Source: Verrucomicrobiales bacterium
GTDB lineage: Bacteria > Verrucomicrobiota > Verrucomicrobiia > Limisphaerales > J093
Reading direction: 5' to 3'
Assembly: GCA_015075445.1 (NCBI GenBank)
Contig: JABTUJ010000001.1
Coordinates: forward strand, 293,059-357,058
Length of the DNA: 64,000 nt
Under the pieces are notes generated by a model. The model had not been told where the DNA came from. It worked only from the letters and a program-made list of their open reading frames with translations, and made no database searches. Position numbers and translations under genes: made by a program. The number at the start of each line of letters is the position of its first letter. Positions within the stretch are counted from its first letter, which is position 1. Below are positions 32,452 through 40,493 of this stretch, piece by piece.

Positions 32452-32979
32452 ATGGCGCAGATCACCCATGGTGAAGTGTCCGTTTCCATCTCCGAAGACC
32501 TCCCGATTCCGGCCGAGGCCGGCAAGCTCAGCTACGACCAGGTGCTCGCGATCCCGAAGCCCCCGCGCGGGATCGGGGCGGCCACAGCCGATACGGCCGA
32601 GGCGATGCGCAAGGCCGCCGGCAAGTTCATCGCGCCGGCCGATGTCACTCCCGACGTGCTCGAGAAGGCCGGCGAGCACGCCGAGGACATCGACCACATC
32701 ATCGCCTCGCTCGAGGTCGTCCTCGCGAACCTCAAACAGGCGAATCTCCTGCTCGACGGCAAAGCCTGGGAGCTGCTCCGCAAGGTCAACGACCAGGTCA
32801 ACGCCCAGGGCAAGACCAACCCCGAGATCGCCACCATCCTCGGCATCGCCGAAGCCACGGTGAAGAAGCATGTCCTCGACATCTTCGCCGTGCTTGGCGT
32901 GGAGACCCGCACCGCCGCCAGCTTGCGGGCGCTCGAAGTCCTCAGCGTTCCGTCGCCTCCCTCCTCCCCGTCTGCGTAA
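32452..32979 (+). CDS. chimeric protein: unknown N-terminal domain joined to a LuxR-type HTH
   Basis: 175 residues. Residues 1-115 are helical and acidic, not recognised (AEAMRKAAGKFIAPADVTPD, LANLKQANLLLDGKAWELLR). From about 118 it reads GKTNPEIATILGIAEATVKK then HVLDIFAVLGVETRTAASLR, a complete LuxR/FixJ HTH with its usual end, where a receiver domain would be expected upstream. A good AGGAG ribosome site precedes ATG. Either a real fusion or a junction of two genes in the damaged tract. Confidence 0.55.
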   Translation: MAQITHGEVSVSISEDLPIPAEAGKLSYDQVLAIPKPPRGIGAATADTAEAMRKAAGKFIAPADVTPDVLEKAGEHAEDIDHIIASLEVVLANLKQANLLLDGKAWELLRKVNDQVNAQGKTNPEIATILGIAEATVKKHVLDIFAVLGVETRTAASLRALEVLSVPSPPSSPSA

Positions 32980-33005
32980 CCGGGATCAGGTCCCCCGTCC
33001 GAGCC

Positions 33006-36000
33006 TCACGGCAAGGCAGGCTGGCAGCCTGCACCACAAGTCCGCGGAGAGCGCAGGAAGGGCGCGTCGGCGCGCAGGCGCAGGAACACGCGCGGTTCGT
33101 CGCGGAGGGGAGCCTTCACCTCCCAGGTGACCTGCTCCCGGCCATCGCCCAGGGGTTCGCGCGCGACCGGTTCGAGATGAGGCGCCGCGTCCTGCCAGGT
33201 GACCAGATCCGTGGAGAACGAGACGCCGATCGTCGCGCCTTCCGCGGTGGCGTTGACCGCGCAACTCAGCCGAAGGAGCGTGGGTTCGCTCCCTTGGGCC
33301 GGCTGCACGGTCAGCCGGGGAGCCAGGGGCGGCCGGCCAGGTTCATTGCCCAGCACATAATCGATGAGATCGAGTTCGCCGTTGTCATCCGCGTCCCCCA
33401 GGGGATCCGCCGGGAAGCGGGCATCGTCTGGCCAGCCGGGATTGCCTCCCCGGCGCGCGCTCGCCCGCCAGTTCGCCGCCAGACCGTGATCCGGACGGGT
33501 CTCGGGAGCGATCAGGACAAGGCTCCAGCCGGCATCGGCTTCGGTCGGCCAAGGCGCGGCGTCGTCATAGGTGAATTCATGGATGGTTCCATGCAGGGCG
33601 TCCTCCAGCTTGATCGTCTCGCCGCCGTTGCTCAGCGCGGTGCTATTCTGGAAGACGCCGGCCACGGGCAGGCCGGTGCCGTACGTGGCCGTGAAGGCGG
33701 CAAGGTCACGCACCACCAGCACCCGCCCGCCGGGCGGCAGGGAGGTGAGGGCGCTGTCGGCAAAAGCAAAGTCCACCCCCTGGGTGAACCGGACGCCGCG
33801 CAGGTCCAGCGTGACCGAACGGCTGATGTTCAACAGCTCAATGAACTCCGCCAACCCGTCCCCGACGGGATGATAGAGCAGCTCGCTGACGACGAGATAC
33901 CGTTGGACGTCCGAAGGTTCGCCCGCGTAGGTCGTCGTGTTGTTCACGGCCCCGGAAGCGTCGAGCAGGGTCAGCGTTTCTCCCAGGCTGGAAAGGTGCC
34001 CTCGGTACCCGCCCTGCACGAACAACCCCTCGCCCCCCTTCGGTGACACGCGGCGCGCCCGAAACGCCGCGGCACTCGGACAGACATAAATCGCGCCCTC
34101 CCCAGGCAGCACGGTCCCGCCCAGGAAGCTGTGTTCCACCGCGCCCGTCAGTCGCCAGCCGGAAATATCCACGGCGATGGGATGGGGATTGCGCAGTTGG
34201 ATGAACTCCTCGTCCTGATTCCCGGAGGCGGGGCTGAACTCGATGGTCCCGAACTCGAGCTTCGGTTCACGGGTGGTGAGGGGCGGGACCTTTCCCCCGT
34301 AGAGTTCCGGGACGATGATCATGTCGCTGCTGTTGACGTTGTCATTGAGCCCCTGAAGCGCGAGCACGTTCCGCCCGGAGCGCAGCACCGCCAGGCCTTC
34401 GCTGACATCAAAGAGGGTGTAGGCCACCGGGTTCGCCTCGCGCGAGATCGTCGCGGCGGAGTTCCATTGGAGTGGCGTGGGCGCATGGGCCGCGGCCACG
34501 CGCGTGCCGTTGAGAAACGCGACGAACCCGTCGTCGAACTTCATCCGCAACTGGAGGCTCTGGAAGGCGGCGGGGTCGCTGACGTCGAAAGTGAGGCGCA
34601 GGTAGACGCTGTTGTTGTTCCGCATCGCCTCGTTGACATCCGTGCCGATCAACGCCTCGTAGCCGGTCGCGCGTTCGTAGCCGACGCCGGTCGTGCCGCT
34701 GCGCCAGCCGGCCGTGTTGAACGGCTCGTGGGACGGGTCGCCGGTCCACGTGGTGCCGAGCGTGCCGCTGGTCGGGACCAGCACCTGCACCGGCGCGCCG
34801 GCGGTGACGAACGCGGTGTAGTTGGTGAGAGGGCCGGGATCGGTTTGGGGCAGGGGGATCTCGCCGCCGCGGCCGACCACCTGCGTGTTATAGATATACC
34901 GGCGCCGGCCGGGCAGATACTCCGTCTTCCAGCGCTGGAGGGCCTCGGCCATGGTCTCGACGGCCGGCAGCGAGTTCGTGTACCGCACCATCGTGCCGCC
35001 TTGCAGCCAGGAACCCCACTTCTCGAAGTCCAGCCGGGCATCGGAGGGCACGATGGAGGGCGGATCGATCAACGCCGACTGCTCGTTCAGCCGCCGTTCA
35101 TAGTACAGCTCGGTCTCGGGCGTGCCGGGCGCGGGCAGCGGCTGCAGGTAACGGTCCGACAGGGTCCGGATGCGCCTCAGAATCATCGCCCGCATGGCCG
35201 GGTGGGCGAACATCTGGGACACCAGCCGGATGGAGGTGCTGTTGATGACAAAGCCATCCGTGTAGAGGGCGTTGTCGAAATAGGTGTTCTGAGTGTTCCA
35301 CACGCGGCCATGGGAGAGGTCGAGGTCCCAGGGCAGGAGCGCCCATTCATCACTCCGCCCGGTATCGCGGTAGACATACCAGTTCTTGCTGTGCATGTCG
35401 ATGTTGCGAATCACCGAGTTGACCGCCAGCAGGTTGACGCACCGCGGCAGGTCGATGTGGTCGTAGAGGTAACGTTCGAGGGCCGGACCGCTCTGCGCCA
35501 AGCCATTGATGAGCCCCTGCAGATCGCTGTTGTTCTCCGACCGGCGGGTCTTCTTCTCCACCCCACTGGTCGCCGTGTTGCCCGCGGCCTTGCTCAGGAG
35601 GTTGTTGTACACCTTGTAAAGCGCCCCCTCCGGGTTCAACCCGGCCCGCTCGAGATAGATCTCGTCGGCGTCCTCGACCAGATCGGCCGTGCTGAAGAAC
35701 CGCCCGTTCTGCTGCACGCGCACCGTGAACGCAAAGTGGGCAGGCACACCCGCCTCGCGCATGACTTCATAGGCCAGCACGTGGCGCACCTTCGACTTGT
35801 CCGCCCAGTTCGTCAGGAGATCGATGTCTGCGACGCGCGGCGCGGTCGGGCTCCACCGAAAGCGCTGGGGCCGGTTGAAGTCGAGGTTGTAGCTCTTCTT
35901 CGGGAAGCCGGCGGACGACTGACCGTGCAGCGTGAAACGCACGTTGTCGTAAAACTCGCCCTCGTAGTAGACCGCACCGCGTGAGCCCGTCGATGTACCG

Positions 36001-36944
36001 GCGCCGGCCGGGTTGGTGGTGAACCAGTGCAGGACCGGGAGCAGCGTCTGAATCCGGTCATCGTGCGCCACCGTGCCAAAGTACTGCGGCGAGTCCAACG
36101 GGGCCCGGAAGGGCGGGTTCCGGGTTTCCGCGCCGGCGCCATCGGTGGCGACGAACCGCCAGCGCGTCATTTCTCCCGGCCCGAACGCCTCCTCCGGGAT
36201 GACCGCGGTCCACACGCCGTCGCCCGACCGGGCATCGTCCCCCGTGCCGTCGTCCCGCATCGACACCACCGCTTCGGGCGCGGACATCCGTCGGTAATGC
36301 AGTTCCACCGCGGCCACGGGTCCGTTGACCGGGAACCCCCGCACCGCGATCGTCAGGGGGCCGTGCACTGGTTGCGGCGGATGCGGTTCGAGCGGCTGAA
36401 GGATCGGCCCGGCGCGGACGCCGCGGCCGTTGGGGCCTCCGGGCGTGGGCGAGGCGAAGTAGCTCCACGCCGCGGCTGCCCCCTCCCCGTCGAGGCCGAA
36501 GGATTCATCCTCGAATTGGGGCGGGTAGACCGGGGCGAAGGCGCTGAGCACGGTCGCGCCGTCGGGTGCCACCAGGGCGAGGTACTCGCCGGCCGCCGCA
36601 AGCTGGAAGTTCGTGTGCAGGGGAGCGGCCGGATCGAGGCGGTTCTTGCCCGAAGCGAAGACCACCAGATAGCCCCCGGGAGCCAGGGTCACCGCGGGAA
36701 ACGTCCACTTGGTCAGGTTCGCCGCGTTGTCGGTAAGATGATAGCCCGCCAGCGCCAACGGCACGTCCTCCGGATTGTGGATCTCGATCCAGTCTGCGAA
36801 CTGACCGTCTTCGTCTGCCAGCCCGGAACCGTTGGCGGCCAGGAATTCGCTAAGGATCGGAGCGCCGAGGCCCGACACCCCCACCGCCAGCGCCAGGCCA
36901 AGCCGGAACCACCGCCGCGGTGTGGACCGAGTCAAAATCCGCAT
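33006..36944 (-). CDS. large secreted CotH-kinase and lamin-tail-domain protein
   Basis: 1312 residues with a signal peptide. Order: lamin-tail domain (LSEFLAANGSGLADEDGQFA, about 30-110), Ig-like segment, CotH domain (about 310-620) with HGQSSAGFPKKSYNLDFNRP, NIDMHSKNWYVYRDTG and ALLPWDLDLSHG (the DxDxSxG-type active-site region of CotH kinases), discoidin/beta-sandwich region, two further lamin-tail domains (about 880-970 and 1010-1130) and a Ca-binding GDADDNGELDLIDYVLGN motif near the C-terminus. The last residues (CGAGCQPALP) are encoded by REP copy B, so the natural end may have been altered by it. Role unknown; such proteins are surface-associated. Confidence 0.88.
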   Translation of the reverse strand: MRILTRSTPRRWFRLGLALAVGVSGLGAPILSEFLAANGSGLADEDGQFADWIEIHNPEDVPLALAGYHLTDNAANLTKWTFPAVTLAPGGYLVVFASGKNRLDPAAPLHTNFQLAAAGEYLALVAPDGATVLSAFAPVYPPQFEDESFGLDGEGAAAAWSYFASPTPGGPNGRGVRAGPILQPLEPHPPQPVHGPLTIAVRGFPVNGPVAAVELHYRRMSAPEAVVSMRDDGTGDDARSGDGVWTAVIPEEAFGPGEMTRWRFVATDGAGAETRNPPFRAPLDSPQYFGTVAHDDRIQTLLPVLHWFTTNPAGAGTSTGSRGAVYYEGEFYDNVRFTLHGQSSAGFPKKSYNLDFNRPQRFRWSPTAPRVADIDLLTNWADKSKVRHVLAYEVMREAGVPAHFAFTVRVQQNGRFFSTADLVEDADEIYLERAGLNPEGALYKVYNNLLSKAAGNTATSGVEKKTRRSENNSDLQGLINGLAQSGPALERYLYDHIDLPRCVNLLAVNSVIRNIDMHSKNWYVYRDTGRSDEWALLPWDLDLSHGRVWNTQNTYFDNALYTDGFVINSTSIRLVSQMFAHPAMRAMILRRIRTLSDRYLQPLPAPGTPETELYYERRLNEQSALIDPPSIVPSDARLDFEKWGSWLQGGTMVRYTNSLPAVETMAEALQRWKTEYLPGRRRYIYNTQVVGRGGEIPLPQTDPGPLTNYTAFVTAGAPVQVLVPTSGTLGTTWTGDPSHEPFNTAGWRSGTTGVGYERATGYEALIGTDVNEAMRNNNSVYLRLTFDVSDPAAFQSLQLRMKFDDGFVAFLNGTRVAAAHAPTPLQWNSAATISREANPVAYTLFDVSEGLAVLRSGRNVLALQGLNDNVNSSDMIIVPELYGGKVPPLTTREPKLEFGTIEFSPASGNQDEEFIQLRNPHPIAVDISGWRLTGAVEHSFLGGTVLPGEGAIYVCPSAAAFRARRVSPKGGEGLFVQGGYRGHLSSLGETLTLLDASGAVNNTTTYAGEPSDVQRYLVVSELLYHPVGDGLAEFIELLNISRSVTLDLRGVRFTQGVDFAFADSALTSLPPGGRVLVVRDLAAFTATYGTGLPVAGVFQNSTALSNGGETIKLEDALHGTIHEFTYDDAAPWPTEADAGWSLVLIAPETRPDHGLAANWRASARRGGNPGWPDDARFPADPLGDADDNGELDLIDYVLGNEPGRPPLAPRLTVQPAQGSEPTLLRLSCAVNATAEGATIGVSFSTDLVTWQDAAPHLEPVAREPLGDGREQVTWEVKAPLRDEPRVFLRLRADAPFLRSPRTCGAGCQPALP
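33016..33039. repeat. REP-like palindrome, copy B
   Basis: GCAGGCT-GGC-AGCCTGC followed by ACCACAA, i.e. copy A in reverse orientation with one loop base changed. It lies inside the 3' end of the CotH/lamin-tail gene. Confidence 0.8.
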
Positions 36945-36950
36945 CGAAGC

Positions 36951-36978
36951 AGCCTACCGTCCCGAGGGTCGAAGGCAA
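36951..36978 (-). promoter_or_regulatory. candidate leaderless promoter of the CotH/lamin-tail gene
   Basis: Minus strand: -35 TTGCCT (36978-36973), 16-nt spacer, -10 TAGGCT (36956-36951), then 6 nt to ATG 36944. The same -10 (TAGGCT) is found before the sulfatase at 56880. Confidence 0.45.
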
Positions 36979-37085
36979 GGGGCAGCTTCCGAGCCGGCGG
37001 CGGCGCATCTGGCTTCTCGTGAACCGGTCCCTTGGTGGGGCGAGGCCCCTGAGCAGATCCAAGAAAACCACGTCACTTCCCTCAT

Positions 37086-37153
37086 CCACCGATGTTCGTA
37101 ATCGGTGGAGGGACTCCCCGTCCTGGATTCTCCGCCGATTACGAACATCGGGG
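37086..37153. repeat. paired inverted palindromes
   Basis: CCGATGTTCGTAATCGG (37089-37105) and its exact reverse complement (37135-37151) are separated by 29 bp. Each arm is itself a palindrome (the first CCACCGAT-7 nt-ATCGGTGG), so the unit can form two small hairpins or one long one. Confidence 0.85.
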
Positions 37154-37161
37154 ATGGGGCC

Positions 37162-37214
37162 GAGCTTTGAACTCCCGGAACTTCCCTTGAGCTTTGAACT
37201 TTGAGCTTTGAACT
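37162..37214. repeat. three copies of GAGCTTTGAACT
   Basis: The 12-mer occurs at 37162, 37189 and 37203 in direct orientation, between the paired palindromes and the next gene. Low-complexity intergenic repeat. Confidence 0.7.
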
Positions 37215-37241
37215 TCGAACCCTGCATCCAGCAATTGCGGC

Positions 37242-38320
37242 CTACCGGTGGACCTCTTGAGCCGTACCTCCTGACGCACCCGGCACGTCCGCCGTTGCCG
37301 TGAAATGCCGCGTCAGGACCTGATCGAGCTCCGCGCGGAACGCCGCGTCGATCTCCCTCAGCGACTTCAGGCCGAACACGGCGGCGATCGCCATCGGATC
37401 CACGCGATACTCCGTGTGCCCTTCGTAGAAGCCGTACCGCATGATGTAGTACGGCTGCATCTCCCCCGTGCGCAGCCGTGTCAGCCGGCGAATCATGGCC
37501 TCCCGGTCGGCCGCGCTCAGGTGCGCGTAGGCCTCGTCCAGAACTTGCCGCTCGCTTGCCTCCAGTTCCCGCCCGAGTTCGATGTCAAACGCCCCCTTGA
37601 TCTCGTCGTTGAAGATGGATTCCTGGAAACCCTTGGTCCGCTCCGACCGGAGGTGAATCTCCCTTCCGTGATACCAGAAGCTCCCGACGTCGTCCTTGAA
37701 CCGTCCCAGCTTGCCGAGCTCGTACTCTCGCAGCAGCAGGTTCCAGACATGGAACAGGGGGCGGGCCAGGTCCGGTGCTTCAGCCCCAGCCGTCCGACCT
37801 GATCGTTGTCGCCCAGCAATACCGACACGATGTCCTCGTCCGCCGCCAGGAAACCAATCCCGGAAGCCCTCCCGGGCCGTCCCAGGCGGGTGATCTCCGC
37901 CACCGGCTTCCCGGTGATGCTCCGCGTGCGCGCCAACTCCGCCGCCGCGTGCAGGCCGTTGGCAGCCAGCGCGGGAAAGTCCTCACCGTCCACCCGCAAC
38001 TGATGGCCTTTGCCGATCTTCTCGGCGCCGTACCGCAGGTTGAGATCGCCGTTCTCCACGGTCACCAACACAACCGCGTTGGACCCCGCCGCCGTGCGGA
38101 CCACCACGTATTCCTGCCCCTCCCGCGTGCTGCCCGGCGAGGGGAACCTAACTTCCCCGGGCAACGTGGCGGGATACACCGGCACCTGCTGTTCCGCGAT
38201 GGTTACGAACGCCGGGTTCGCCGACGGCTCACTCGTCTCGGTCGCCGCCACACCCGTGGCCACGACGGCGGCACAGACCGACCTGCCGAGACCCCGCCAT
38301 TTCACGGTGCGAATACTCAT
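37242..38320 (-). pseudogene. secreted conserved protein of unknown function, one frameshift
   Basis: Signal peptide then about 170 residues in frame (YGAEKIGKGHQLRVDGEDFP, RLGRPGRASGIGFLAADEDI, VSVLLGDNDQVGRLGLKH), then a single missing C near 37773. Adding it restores LKHPDLARPLFHVWNLLLRE, GSFWYHGREIHLRSERTKGF and the end GFYEGHTEYRVDPMAIAAVF. The corrected product is about 360 residues and resembles a conserved Planctomycetes/Verrucomicrobia protein without assigned function. The single-base nature of the lesion makes a sequencing error as likely as a real mutation. Confidence 0.75.
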
Positions 38321-38374
38321 TACCTGAAAGGACACGCAGCACCCGACTTTCTTAGTCTCCTACCCGTGATCAGG

Positions 38375-38566
38375 TCAGGGACTGGAGGCAGGCCTGGAAG
38401 AGGCGCTGTTCGTCTCCGTCGCCTCCGGCTGACCGTCTTTGCTGGCGCTGCCGCCTTCGCTGATCTGGCACTGCTTCGTGAAGGCCAGCACGGCCACACT
38501 GGCGAGCATCAGGATCATCGTCGTGCACCAGAGCGGAATGGCGACGTATCGCAGCCAGCTCTTCAT
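38375..38566 (-). CDS. small membrane protein
   Basis: 63 residues from ATG 38566: MKSWLRYVAIPLWCTTMILM then LASVAVLAFTKQC, one membrane helix, and a short polar tail rich in Ser, Gly and Glu. Unknown family. It begins inside the sequence where the DUF1801 fragment ends. Confidence 0.5.
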   Translation of the reverse strand: MKSWLRYVAIPLWCTTMILMLASVAVLAFTKQCQISEGGSASKDGQPEATETNSASSRPASSP

Positions 38567-38579
38567 GGACCTGAACACA

Positions 38580-38708
38580 AGGGAGCTGATAGCTCATGCA
38601 CTCCTCGGCCCGCGGCGCCGCGGACCGGATGATCTCTCGCAGCTTTTCGAGCACCGCCCGCTTGTCCTCCGGCACCGTCGCCAAGTACTCGTCGTGGGTT
38701 GTGGCCAT
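38580..38708 (-). pseudogene. DUF1801 (YdhG-like) protein, N-terminal fragment
   Basis: 43 residues (TTHDEYLATVPEDKRAVLEK, LREIIRSAAPRAEECMSYQL) match the start of DUF1801 proteins, which are about 115 residues and normally continue Y.MP.F...G. After YQLP the frame runs into the small membrane protein gene in another frame. The rest is missing, so this is a truncated copy. Confidence 0.7.
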
Positions 38709-39004
38709 AGGCTTGGTTCTCATCGTCTGTCGGTCGTGGGCACGGGGTCGATCGTCCGGTGCTACGCGTCACGGTTCAACGCAGCTCACGATCCGCTGAG
38801 CCCCAGTGCATCGCTTGTCGGGAAACGACTGCACCGCCTCCCCAACGATCGAGTCAATCGGCTCGCTCATGCCGCCACGGTACGCTTCGCCCCCACTGTG
38901 TCCAGCGTCCCTCGCCCGGGACGGTAGTGGCGCCGGTCCCGCGTGAGTTCCCGCCTCGGCGACGGTCCAACACTCCGGTGGTCCCGGTCAAACCGCCGCC
39001 GTCG

Positions 39005-39028
39005 AAGCCCGCCTGAGGCAGCGGGCTT
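39005..39028. terminator. candidate bidirectional terminator hairpin
   Basis: AAGCCCGC-(8 nt)-GCGGGCTT, perfect 8-bp stem, ahead of the TPR gene. T runs are short, so termination is plausible but unproven. Confidence 0.4.
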
Positions 39029-39068
39029 TGCGCGTGGCTTTTGCCGGGCCTCCTACTAGACTTCCGCC

Positions 39069-40493
39069 ATGCCAGAGAAGAGCCTGAACCAGATCCCCCG
39101 CGCCTGGCGCGAGCAGTACGAGAAGGGCCGGCTCGCGTTCGAGCGCAACAACCTGGATTACGCGGTCGAACTGCTCAGCAAGGTGCTCGAACAGGAGCCG
39201 GGTTTCTACGAGTGCCGTGAGGCCCTGCGGGCCGCCCAATACAAGCGCGGTGCCGGCGCCCGGCGCGGCCTGTTCCGCAAGGTCTTCGGGGCGCCGAAGC
39301 TCGCTCAGGCCCAACTGGCGTTGCGCAAGGACCCCCTCGAAGCCCTCCGCCTCGCCGAACATATCCTCAACGATGATCCTCAGAGTGTCGGTGCCCACCG
39401 CGTCCTCGCCGACGCCGCGCTCGCCGCCGCCCTGCCCCGCACCGCCCAACTCTCGCTCGAGATCGCCCACAAGCAGGATCCCAAGGATCGGGACGTCGGC
39501 CTCAAGCTCGCCCGCCTGCTCGCCCAGGCCGGTCAAGGCGCCCGCGCCGAAGCCCTGATGCAGGCCCTCGTCGCCGCCCACCCGCACGACACCGAGATCC
39601 TCCAGACCGCCAAGGACGTCGCCGCCAACCGCACCCTCACCGAGGGCGGTTACGCGGCGCTCGAAGGCGGAGGCGGCTCCTATCGCGACATTCTGCGCGA
39701 TGAAAAACAAGCCGTCGCCCTCGAGCAGGAAAAGCGCGACCACAAGCCTGAGGACGCCGCGGGCAACCTCATCGCCGAGTATGAACAGCGGCTTGCCGCC
39801 GAACCCGACAACCTCCGACTCTGGCGCGCCGTAGCCGAGCTCTACGCCGAGAAACAGCGGTTCGACGAAGCCCTCGCCGCCTATGCCCGCGTCCAGCAAA
39901 CCGAGGGCGCCGACCCCACCCTCGAACGCGCCATCGCCCAGGTCCGGCACCGCCGCTACAACCACATCATCGCCCAATTGGATCCGCAAGACTCCGAACA
40001 GGCCGCCCGCGCCGAAGTCCTGCGCCAGGAACAACAGGAGGCGCAGATCACCGAGGCCCGCCAGCGGGTCGAGCGTTACCCGAACGACCTCCAGTTGCGC
40101 TATGAACTGGGCCGGCTCTACTTCGACCTCGGCCGCACCACGGAAGCCATCGGGGAGTTCCAGCGCGCCCAGAACCAGCCGCACGTGCGTCTCCAGGCCC
40201 TCTACCACCTCGGCCAGTGCTTCGCGCGCCGCCGCATGTTCGACCTCGCCGTGCGGACCTTCGAAAACGCCCTCCGCGAGAAGCCCGTGTTCGACGACGA
40301 GAAGAAGGAACTGATCTACGCCTTGGGCACCGCCCTCGAAGGCCTGGGCCGCAAGGACGCCGCCATCGAGCAGTTCAAGCTCCTCTACGAGGCCGACATC
40401 GCCTTCCGCGACGTCGCGGCCCGGGTGGATGCCTACTACGCCCAGGCCGAAAACCCCGCACCCGCAACCCAAACCCCACCCTCCACGCCGTGA
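39069..40493 (+). CDS. tetratricopeptide-repeat protein
   Basis: 474 residues, no signal peptide. TPR-like helical pairs over most of the length: YEKGRLAFERNNLDYAVELL then SKVLEQEPG; LRLAEHILNDDPQSVGAHRV; LWRAVAELYAEKQRFDEALA; LQLRYELGRLYFDLGRTTEA; ALYHLGQCFARRRMFDLAVR; ELIYALGTALEGLGRKDAAI. A strongly charged middle (RDILRDEKQAVALEQEKRDH) is probably a long helix. Likely a cytoplasmic scaffold. Its stop overlaps the GH43 start by 4 bp (GTGA), so the two are translationally coupled, which links it to the secreted enzyme by expression only. Confidence 0.85.
   Translation: MPEKSLNQIPRAWREQYEKGRLAFERNNLDYAVELLSKVLEQEPGFYECREALRAAQYKRGAGARRGLFRKVFGAPKLAQAQLALRKDPLEALRLAEHILNDDPQSVGAHRVLADAALAAALPRTAQLSLEIAHKQDPKDRDVGLKLARLLAQAGQGARAEALMQALVAAHPHDTEILQTAKDVAANRTLTEGGYAALEGGGGSYRDILRDEKQAVALEQEKRDHKPEDAAGNLIAEYEQRLAAEPDNLRLWRAVAELYAEKQRFDEALAAYARVQQTEGADPTLERAIAQVRHRRYNHIIAQLDPQDSEQAARAEVLRQEQQEAQITEARQRVERYPNDLQLRYELGRLYFDLGRTTEAIGEFQRAQNQPHVRLQALYHLGQCFARRRMFDLAVRTFENALREKPVFDDEKKELIYALGTALEGLGRKDAAIEQFKLLYEADIAFRDVAARVDAYYAQAENPAPATQTPPSTP

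Noticed and set aside
32374..32871. Antisense frame opposite the HTH-chimera gene
   Set aside because: No family match; the plus strand has a ribosome site and a clear HTH.
37162..37214. Structured RNA from the GAGCTTTGAACT repeats
   Set aside because: Direct repeats only, no complementary arms, so no stable fold is implied.
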